A stretch of DNA of 5,712 nt, taken from Waddliaceae bacterium. Lineage in GTDB: Bacteria; Chlamydiota; Chlamydiia; Chlamydiales; SLOH01. The notes under the pieces were generated by a model. That model had not been told where the DNA came from and made no database searches. It saw only the letters and a list, made by a program, of their open reading frames with translations. The stretch lies in NCBI GenBank assembly GCA_007132595.1, contig SLOH01000112.1, positions 1 through 5,712 on the forward strand. Reading direction: 5' to 3'. Made by a program: the position numbers and the translations under genes. Shown here piece after piece: positions 1 to 5,712 of this stretch; within the stretch, counting starts at the first letter, position 1, and each line of letters begins with the position of its first letter.

Positions 1-42
1 AATTTTACTCTCAATATTTTTAATTTCTTATTCGATTGCTCA

Positions 43-1248
43 ATGGATATGGTGAGTCAATTTCTTAAAAAATATGCCGATCGATCGCGGCCGCTGCTCC
101 TTGCGCTATCCGGCGGGCCTGACTCATTGTATTTGTATTACCGATTAAAAGAGAATCGAGTCAACTTTTCAGTTGCTCATGTCAATCATCGTTGGAGAGA
201 AGAAAGCGACAGTGAAGCTGAGGCGCTGAAACAGTTAGTTGAATCAGATCACATTCCCTTTTACCATTCAGTCATTGAGCCTGCGCTGAGATCAGAAAAT
301 GATGCGCGCGATTTTAGGCGACAGTTTTTTTTTAAGCTTTGTCAAACACATGGCTTTCAAGCCGTGATGACAGCCCATCACTACGATGATCAAGTCGAAA
401 CAGTACTTAAGAGAGCATTTGAAGGAGCAGCACTTGAAAACCTTTCCGGGATGAGACCCGTCCACCAGGCAGGCGAACTTACAGTATGGCGACCTCTACT
501 CGGAGTAAAAAAGAGCGAGATTCTTCAATGGCTGCAAACAAGGGATCTTGAAGCGTTTATGGATTATACAAATGACGATACACGCTACACTAGAGCGCGA
601 TTAAGAAAAATGATCCCCGAACTGTCACATCAATTTCAAAAAGAGATTGCCCCCTCATTTTATCATATTGGAGAGGAGGCTGCGCAGTTAAAAGAATACT
701 TCGAAGAAAAAATCTCCCCCTTGCTCGATCATGGAATTCATGCACCTTGGGGCGTTTTTTACGATTTTTCTAAGATGAAGATCCACCCGGTTGAGATTAA
801 ATACTTACTGCGGCAATGCGCGAAGCTCTCTCGTAGCCAATTACAAGTGGCATCTGATTTAATGCTTAAGCGCGCTGCGAATAAGAGAGTGGGAAATGTG
901 ATTATTGATCGAAACCGTCTATTTATCCTTAGGTTTCCTATACCAACTGATTGGAGTGTAATAGAGGAGCCAATCGATCAATTTGAACCACCAACAAATT
1001 GGCAGGACGTTTGGAAAGGGAAGATGTCAGTTACATTGAAAAAAGGGACATATCAGTTGCTTCCAATGAATCAAAAAGCTGCACAACCGTTTAAAAAGAG
1101 GTGGAATGCATTGAAGGTTCCAGCCTTTTTGTATTATGTAGCGCCGGTTCTGATTCAAAATGATGAAATCGCTTATGAATTTTTAAGCGGTCGGCAGCAA
1201 GTCGTCGATTCACCTTGTATTAAACTCACTCTTATCCCTAAAGATTGA
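43..1248 (+). CDS. tilS: tRNA(Ile)-lysidine synthase TilS
   Basis: TilS uses ATP and lysine to convert C34 of the CAU-anticodon tRNA-Ile to lysidine, so that the tRNA reads AUA as isoleucine; it is cytoplasmic. The 401-residue product has the N-type ATP pyrophosphatase P-loop SGGPDS at residues 23-28, the HHYDDQVET motif at 112-120, the LSGM segment at 134-137 and a D-x-x-N block at 174-177 leading into TRARLR (183-188). A C-terminal TilS domain follows at about 325-385 (KKRW, KVPAFL, EFLSG). Length is close to the full-length E. coli type (about 430). Two usually conserved residues differ: E127 stands where RG is usual, and A185 where RN is usual. The start at 43 places the P-loop at the usual distance from the N-terminus, but Met3 (49) is also possible. 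No Shine-Dalgarno is visible, and the frame is open back to base 1. The ftsH promoter overlaps the stop codon. Confidence 0.95.
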   Translation: MDMVSQFLKKYADRSRPLLLALSGGPDSLYLYYRLKENRVNFSVAHVNHRWREESDSEAEALKQLVESDHIPFYHSVIEPALRSENDARDFRRQFFFKLCQTHGFQAVMTAHHYDDQVETVLKRAFEGAALENLSGMRPVHQAGELTVWRPLLGVKKSEILQWLQTRDLEAFMDYTNDDTRYTRARLRKMIPELSHQFQKEIAPSFYHIGEEAAQLKEYFEEKISPLLDHGIHAPWGVFYDFSKMKIHPVEIKYLLRQCAKLSRSQLQVASDLMLKRAANKRVGNVIIDRNRLFILRFPIPTDWSVIEEPIDQFEPPTNWQDVWKGKMSVTLKKGTYQLLPMNQKAAQPFKKRWNALKVPAFLYYVAPVLIQNDEIAYEFLSGRQQVVDSPCIKLTLIPKD

Positions 1249-1274
1249 TAGGGAATGCATACATGTGGTATACT
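1245..1274 (+). promoter_or_regulatory. Predicted housekeeping-sigma promoter for ftsH
   Basis: A -35 box TTGATA (1245-1250, five of six matches to TTGACA) and a -10 box TATACT (1269-1274, five of six matches to TATAAT) are separated by 18 bases. The -10 is preceded by TG plus one base (1266-1268), giving an extended -10. Transcription would start near A1281, leaving a leader of about 76 bases before the ftsH start codon. The -35 box overlaps the tilS stop codon at 1246-1248. No operator or riboswitch-like fold is evident in the leader. The call rests on sequence match alone. Confidence 0.7.
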
Positions 1275-1356
1275 CCGGATAGTAGAAGGAAATCGTTTGA
1301 ATTATATGCTCAAAACACTCACCTTCAATATTTTACGATAAATTTACGGGAAAAAT

Positions 1357-4113
1357 ATGGCAAAAAAAAAGCAAGATTTTAAGAAAGGTTTTTCGGGCGG
1401 ATTTGTCTGGATTTTGCTCCTAACCTTCTTTTTCGCCTTAATGGTTCAGAACTTTCTCGAAACCAAGCGAGCGAATACCAGTTTCTCTCATCAACTTGAA
1501 CACCTCGTCAACCTGCAAATGATCTTGCCTGAAGAGAGCCGGAAGACTGCAGTCAATGATAATTTGGTCACATTTAGTGGTAAATTTCGCGAGAAAGCGA
1601 CCGAAACTGGAAAAGATCGGTACAAGTATCTTGAACTTCTTCATACAAAGCATTTGCTTGAGAGGGAAAAAGAGTCGTTAGAAGGTGAGCTCCAAGAAAA
1701 TAAAGAAAAAATCAAAGAGTCCGCGGACCTCTTTTTGCACCTTGCCGGCCTTTCGATTCCAAGGAACGGTTACGTCATTATTCAAGACCCTCTAGGAGAC
1801 AAACAGCAAGGGGTGATTGTAAACGAGCTTTCGAATCGTAGAGTGACAAGTTTAAGAGACCTAAAGGTCCGATTTCCTTCCGTTCAATCCGACCCGAGCG
1901 CGCCTAATATCACTGCGTTTGAGCAGTCGCTCAAGGGGTTGATTCGCAACTTCCGTTCACCGGCTCTTGGGATCGGAAATGAGGCGATTAAGGAAGAGCT
2001 TCGAAAAATTCAAACTGAAGTCAATCATGTGTCTACAACTGCCTCAAGTACTGATGCACAACTGGAAACGTATGAAAGGTCCCTGAATCAGCTTCAGAAA
2101 ATCGTTGACGAACTCGGCGGTAATCAGACAACGACACATCTAGCTCAACTCCGCTCCGTTCGAGACTATAAGCAAGCACTTGGAGAGTACCGTCAAATTG
2201 ATCGTCAGATACATGAAAATAGGATTCAACTCGACCGCGCGCGCAGCCATGTTGCCGATGCCATTTGGTTTTTTAACAATCGTGAAATTTCGACAAGAAA
2301 ACTTGAGCAGCAAGATTCCGAAGAGTTTACTCAATGGTTTCAAAGCGCGAAGAAGGAGTGGGACAGCTTCCCTGCCAATCAAGGCGGAGTCTTTAAGGCA
2401 CCCGACCAACCGCTCAATAGCGTCTTAAAAAAGACCTTTAAAAGCGAGCCGCCTGCGCCCAACTACTTTAGTTACTTAATTACCTTTCTGCCTATTCTAC
2501 TTGTTCTTGGAGCGCTCTGGTTTCTGTTTTCCAGGCAAATGCGCGGTGGAATGGGAGGAGGCGCAATGAACTTCGGAAAATCACCTGCCAAGCTTCTAAC
2601 GAAAGAATCAAACAAAGTGACGTTTAAGGATGTTGCCGGGATTGACGAGGCGCAAGAAGAGTTACAAGAGATTGTGGAGTTTCTCAGAAATCCTCAGAAA
2701 TTCACGGCTCTAGGGGGGCATATCCCTAAAGGTGTTCTCTGCGTGGGTCCTCCAGGAACAGGTAAAACGCTGATTGCAAAGGCTGTTGCCGGAGAAGCGG
2801 ACCGTCCGTTTTTCTCAATTTCCGGCTCAGACTTTGTTGAAATGTTTGTCGGTGTCGGGGCGAGCCGGATTCGCGATATGTTTGAACAGGCGAAGAAAAA
2901 CTCACCTTGCATTATTTTTATTGATGAAATTGATGCCGTCGGTCGCCACCGTGGAGCTGGAATTGGCGGAGGTCATGATGAACGCGAGCAAACATTAAAC
3001 CAGCTTCTTGTTGAGATGGATGGTTTTGCTACGAATGAAGGCGTGATTATTATCGCTGCGACAAACAGGCCTGATGTTCTAGATAAAGCTTTGTTAAGAC
3101 CCGGCCGTTTTGATCGTCGTGTGATGATTAACCTACCAGACATCAAAGGACGTTTTGAAATATTGAAAGTGCATGCACGCAAAATCAAAATGGACGGCAC
3201 TGTCGATCTCATGGTTTTGGCTCAAAGTACTCCCGGATCATCAGGAGCAGACTTAGAAAATATTTTGAACGAAGCTGCCTTAATAGCCGCAAGGAAAAAT
3301 AAGACGGCAGTCCAAATGGATGATGTCAGCGAGGCGCGCGACAAAGTGATGTTTGGAAAAGAGCGTCGGAGCCTTGATATTGATGAAGAAGAGAAAAAGA
3401 CAACAGCCTATCACGAATCGGGTCACACCGTAGTCGCAATGGTAGTCGAGCATGCCGATGCTGTCGATAAAGTCACGATTATTCCTCGAGGCTTTTCTCT
3501 TGGGTCTACGATGTTTCTTCCAAAGAAGAACCGACTCAGTTACTGGAAAAGAGAGCTCATCGATCAACTTGCAGTCCTTATGGGTGGACGTTGTGCAGAA
3601 GAGGTGTTTGTGAATGACATATCTTCAGGTGCCCGACAGGATATTGAGCAAGCCACCAATATCGCTCGTAGCATGGTATGCGAGTGGGGCATGAGTGAAA
3701 AACTCGGCATTGTCGCCTATGATGAGCATTCAGATTCCGGACAATACGGGATGGGGGGACATCATGAAAAGAAGTACTCCGATGAAACGGCAAAAACTAT
3801 CGATGAAGAGGTTAAGGATATCTTAACTCATGCCTATGAGCGAGCAAAAGCGATTATTACCGAGAGAAGAGAGGCAGTCGAATTGATGACAGATCTTCTC
3901 ATTAAATATGAAACTTTAAATCGCACAGACATCGAGAAAATTGTTAGCAATGAATGGACGGAAGAGGATGAATCGAATAAGCTTAGCGAGCTTAAAGAGG
4001 CGAAAAAGCATCGTGACGCCAAAAAGATACAGCCCCCTCCACCCCCAAGAAAAGAGGATGAGAGGCCTGAAAAAGAGCCTCCAAACGCCTATCCGGGTGA
4101 TATCAGGGTTTAA
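1357..4113 (+). CDS. ftsH: ATP-dependent zinc metalloprotease FtsH, chlamydial long form
   Basis: FtsH is a hexameric inner-membrane AAA+ protease that extracts and degrades misassembled membrane proteins and some soluble regulators. Residues 15-32 form the first membrane segment. A very long periplasmic part follows (about 33-370), with heptad-like charged helices at about 90-122 and 205-300. The second membrane segment is at about 371-392, then a Gly/Met-rich linker. The AAA+ module has Walker A GPPGTGKT (464-471), pore loop FVG (497-499), Walker B IIFIDE (519-524) and second region of homology with RPGRFDR (581-587). The protease has HESGH (686-690), and D762 in SGARQDI is the probable third zinc ligand. 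The tail (870-918) is charged and proline-rich. At 918 residues it matches the roughly 913 I recall for Chlamydia FtsH, versus 600-650 elsewhere. The start is set by the first membrane segment and a weak GGGA ribosome site (1348-1351). It has its own promoter and terminator. Confidence 0.97.
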   Translation: MAKKKQDFKKGFSGGFVWILLLTFFFALMVQNFLETKRANTSFSHQLEHLVNLQMILPEESRKTAVNDNLVTFSGKFREKATETGKDRYKYLELLHTKHLLEREKESLEGELQENKEKIKESADLFLHLAGLSIPRNGYVIIQDPLGDKQQGVIVNELSNRRVTSLRDLKVRFPSVQSDPSAPNITAFEQSLKGLIRNFRSPALGIGNEAIKEELRKIQTEVNHVSTTASSTDAQLETYERSLNQLQKIVDELGGNQTTTHLAQLRSVRDYKQALGEYRQIDRQIHENRIQLDRARSHVADAIWFFNNREISTRKLEQQDSEEFTQWFQSAKKEWDSFPANQGGVFKAPDQPLNSVLKKTFKSEPPAPNYFSYLITFLPILLVLGALWFLFSRQMRGGMGGGAMNFGKSPAKLLTKESNKVTFKDVAGIDEAQEELQEIVEFLRNPQKFTALGGHIPKGVLCVGPPGTGKTLIAKAVAGEADRPFFSISGSDFVEMFVGVGASRIRDMFEQAKKNSPCIIFIDEIDAVGRHRGAGIGGGHDEREQTLNQLLVEMDGFATNEGVIIIAATNRPDVLDKALLRPGRFDRRVMINLPDIKGRFEILKVHARKIKMDGTVDLMVLAQSTPGSSGADLENILNEAALIAARKNKTAVQMDDVSEARDKVMFGKERRSLDIDEEEKKTTAYHESGHTVVAMVVEHADAVDKVTIIPRGFSLGSTMFLPKKNRLSYWKRELIDQLAVLMGGRCAEEVFVNDISSGARQDIEQATNIARSMVCEWGMSEKLGIVAYDEHSDSGQYGMGGHHEKKYSDETAKTIDEEVKDILTHAYERAKAIITERREAVELMTDLLIKYETLNRTDIEKIVSNEWTEEDESNKLSELKEAKKHRDAKKIQPPPPPRKEDERPEKEPPNAYPGDIRV

Positions 4114-4120
4114 CCTTCTG

Positions 4121-4157
4121 AAAAAAACAAGACGCGTAATGCGTCTTGTTTTTTTTT
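4121..4157. terminator. Bidirectional intrinsic terminator between ftsH and pnp
   Basis: A perfect inverted repeat pairs 4121-4135 with 4141-4155 (15 bp) around the loop GTAAT (4136-4140). The GC-bearing core is ACAAGACGC / GCGTCTTGT. It is flanked by seven A bases on the left and nine T bases on the right (4149-4157), so transcripts from either strand end in a stem followed by a U-tract. It begins 8 bases after the ftsH stop codon, so it is mainly the ftsH terminator. It could also stop pnp transcripts that read through about 330 bases of trailing sequence. Confidence 0.93.
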
Positions 4158-4439
4158 ATCTTCTTATCCACTTCTTTAAATATTTTCACTATTCAAACCT
4201 AAGTAGCCAAAGTGGCATTATCTCATTATTTAGGCATAAACGAAAAGATACCTCAATTGATAAGCGAGAAGAAGCCTAAACGGCTAAAGTGAGACTTGGA
4301 CATCGCATTGATGGATAGGCAATGGAAAGCCCTGTTGAACCTCAATAATCCTGCGGTAGCGGGGCTTAAGGCTGTCATTGATGATTAGAGGGGAGTTAAA
4401 TGAGGTATATTGGTGGGAGTTTGAGTAAGGGGAGGGATT
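4158..4439. other. Intergenic stretch with no convincing gene; possible decayed coding remnant
   Basis: No gene with a credible start, length and family match is visible. In one plus-strand frame, a stop at 4200-4202 is followed by 29 open codons (4203-4289), a TGA (4290-4292), 31 further open codons (4293-4385) and a TAG (4386-4388). The residues look protein-like (for example SHYLGINEKIPQLI, then WKALLNLNNPAVAGLKAVI), which could mean a broken old gene, but the antisense frames also read plausibly, so this is weak. Short inverted repeats occur at 4206-4216 (GCCA/TGGC) and 4229-4235 with 4274-4280 (TTTAGGC/GCCTAAA). No promoter, tRNA or rRNA signal was found. Confidence 0.4.
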
Positions 4440-4474
4440 TCCTTCCGCTAAGTCATTACAGCTTAGCGGAAGGA
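4440..4474 (-). terminator. Hairpin directly after pnp, possible terminator or mRNA 3' stabiliser
   Basis: A perfect 13-bp inverted repeat pairs 4440-4452 (core CCTTCCGCTAAG) with 4462-4474, with a 9-base loop at 4453-4461. Read in the direction of pnp, it begins 10 bases after the pnp stop codon, the usual place for a transcript-end structure. It is not followed by a U-tract on the minus strand (the next bases are AAATCCC), so it is not a classical intrinsic terminator. It may instead block 3' exonucleases or mark a processed end. The fold is certain from the sequence; the role is inferred. Confidence 0.55.
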
Positions 4475-4483
4475 GTAAGTCAC

Positions 4484-5712
4484 CTAAGAGAGAAGTGCTT
4501 TGCGGCTAAGTTTGATTTGACCGCGGTCATTGATATCGAGCACTTTGACGGTAATGGTGTCACCCTCTTTTACATACTCTGTAATATCATTTACGCGTTT
4601 ATGATCAAATTCTGATATATGGCAAAGACCTTCTTTTCCAGGTAGGACCTCGACAAAGGCACCGAATTCTTTAATCGACGTGACTCTTCCTGAGTATGTC
4701 TTGCCAATTTCGACCTCGGCGATAATGCCAAAAATGATTTCCTTGGCAGCCTCTAAACTCTCTTCATCGTGAGCTGTCAGGTTGATACGGCCATCATCTT
4801 CAATGTCTACCTCAACGCCAGTCTCTTCTACAATCGCACGGATTTGCTTTCCGCCCGGTCCAATGACCGCGCCAATCTTACTTGGTTTAATGTACAATGC
4901 TTCAATACGCGGCGCGTGAGCAACCGGCTTTGATCTTGGTTTAGGACACGCTTCTGTCATCTTTTCAAGGATATGCAGACGCCCCTCTCTTGCTTGATTC
5001 AGAGCTTTGCGCATGATATCGATTGTGATTCCTTCGACTTTAATGTCCATTTGGAAGGCAGTAATGCCATCTTTATCACCTGTAATTTTAAAGTCCATAT
5101 CACCAAGAGCATCTTCAATACCCAAGATATCCGAAAGTACAACGCAGCTCTCTTTTTCGAGAATAAGACCCATTGCGATTCCGGAAACAGGCTGTTTGAT
5201 TGGAACCCCGGCATCCATCATCGCAAGGCAGCCTCCACAAACAGACGCCATAGATGAAGATCCATTGCACTCTGTAATATTGGATTCTAGACGGATGGTG
5301 TAAGGGAAATCTTCGGGAGCCGGAAGAGAGTACATGAGCGCTCTTTCTGCCAACTTTCCATGACCCACTTCACGACGTCCGGGAGGACCCATGCGGCCAA
5401 CCTCCCCAACTGAAAAGGGTGGGAACGAGTACTGTAGATAGAAATCATGCGCGCCTTCGCCATGCAAATCTTCATAGCGCTGGGCCATACTTTGCCCACC
5501 TAAGGTGCAAACTGCAAGAGCTTGTGTTTCTCCTCGAGTAAATAAGCTGCTGCCGTGCACTCTAGGAAGAAGGGATTGATCGATTGTGATTGGTCGAATT
5601 TCGTCGAATCGGCGTCCATCGCTGCGCTTCTGCTCTTTGATTACGATCTGTCTCATATAGTCTGAAGAGAGCTTTTTAAAGGCAAGCGATACATCTGTAG
5701 AACTAAATCGAG
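4484..5712 (-). CDS. pnp: Polyribonucleotide nucleotidyltransferase (PNPase), C-terminal part
   Basis: PNPase degrades RNA 3' to 5' by phosphorolysis, releasing nucleoside diphosphates, and can run in reverse; it acts as a trimer in RNA turnover. The frame is open to the window's right edge, so 408 C-terminal codons of a protein usually near 700 residues are seen. Counting from the internal Met codon at 5654-5656, the second RNase PH core runs from about 11 to 235. It has RREVGHG (94-100), the phosphate-site SSS (133-135) and D182, D188 and K190, matching E. coli D486, D492 and K494. A KH domain (about 250-310, GPGG at 266-269) and an S1 domain (about 316-386) follow, and the protein ends five residues after KLSRK begins to close S1, without an acidic tail. 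That Met is not the start: upstream codons encode the usual FKKL linker. It converges on ftsH; in Chlamydia it follows rpsO, which would lie right of the window. Confidence 0.96.
   Translation of the reverse strand, partial: RFSSTDVSLAFKKLSSDYMRQIVIKEQKRSDGRRFDEIRPITIDQSLLPRVHGSSLFTRGETQALAVCTLGGQSMAQRYEDLHGEGAHDFYLQYSFPPFSVGEVGRMGPPGRREVGHGKLAERALMYSLPAPEDFPYTIRLESNITECNGSSSMASVCGGCLAMMDAGVPIKQPVSGIAMGLILEKESCVVLSDILGIEDALGDMDFKITGDKDGITAFQMDIKVEGITIDIMRKALNQAREGRLHILEKMTEACPKPRSKPVAHAPRIEALYIKPSKIGAVIGPGGKQIRAIVEETGVEVDIEDDGRINLTAHDEESLEAAKEIIFGIIAEVEIGKTYSGRVTSIKEFGAFVEVLPGKEGLCHISEFDHKRVNDITEYVKEGDTITVKVLDINDRGQIKLSRKALLS

Noticed and set aside
1285..1326. GAAGG/CCTTC pairing in the ftsH leader as a regulatory stem
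   Set aside because: Only 5 bp with a loop of over 30 bases; there is no riboswitch-like or attenuator-like structure.
1297..1336. A second ftsH promoter using TTGAAT as -35
   Set aside because: No acceptable -10 box lies 16-18 bases downstream, and the 1245-1274 promoter is far better.
3280..3567. A 95-codon minus-strand frame inside ftsH
   Set aside because: It is an antisense shadow of the conserved AAA+/protease region, with no family resemblance or initiation signal.
3941..4279. A 112-codon plus-strand frame overlapping the ftsH 3' end and crossing the terminator
   Set aside because: It is out of frame with FtsH, its first half is a shadow of the charged tail, and it runs through the terminator stem. 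It has no credible start signal.
4229..4280. TTTAGGC/GCCTAAA inverted repeat as mobile-element ends
   Set aside because: Only 7 bp, about 50 bases apart, with no target duplication or transposase frame between them.
4400..4615. A 71-codon plus-strand reading frame with an AGAGGGGAG purine run 4 bases before its ATG
   Set aside because: About 60 percent of it is antisense to the pnp S1 domain end, and the remainder spans the pnp-proximal hairpin. The peptide resembles no family I know, and the purine run could be chance.
5654..5656. The first in-window ATG of the pnp frame as the true start
   Set aside because: The frame continues open to 5712, and the upstream residues match the linker that precedes the second RNase PH core. 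The first core is missing because of the window edge, not because of truncation.

Overview
The window looks like chromosomal core DNA from a member of the Chlamydiota, most likely an environmental (Parachlamydiales-type) lineage. Two things point there. The gene order is tilS and ftsH on the plus strand facing pnp on the minus strand, which matches the order I recall from Chlamydia trachomatis (CT840, CT841, CT842). FtsH is also about 918 residues long with a very large periplasmic section, where most bacterial FtsH proteins are 600-650 residues. Base composition by eye is in the mid-40s percent GC, and nothing suggests different codon use between the genes. Species cannot be named from this.

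Layout. Positions 43-1248 (+) encode TilS, the tRNA(Ile)-lysidine synthase. A well-formed sigma70-class promoter with an extended -10 (1245-1274) begins on the last bases of tilS and should start ftsH transcription near 1281. Positions 1357-4113 (+) encode FtsH, a membrane AAA+ zinc protease. A perfect 15-bp hairpin flanked by A and T tracts (4121-4157) follows and can terminate transcription in both directions. Positions 4158-4483 hold no convincing gene. They contain two short protein-like reading blocks that may be a decayed gene, and a 13-bp hairpin directly behind the pnp stop codon. Positions 4484-5712 (-) encode the C-terminal 408 residues of polynucleotide phosphorylase, whose 5' end lies beyond the right edge.

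The three proteins serve housekeeping functions: decoding of AUA codons (TilS), membrane protein quality control (FtsH) and RNA turnover (PNPase). There is no direct pathway link between them. Because ftsH has its own promoter and a strong terminator, it can be transcribed alone, with tilS read-through adding to it.

I found no mobile element, CRISPR array, RNA gene or evident new system. The points most worth a second look are two substitutions at usually conserved TilS positions, the giant coiled-coil-rich periplasmic part of FtsH, the possible gene remnant between ftsH and pnp, and the pnp-proximal hairpin that lacks a U-tract.
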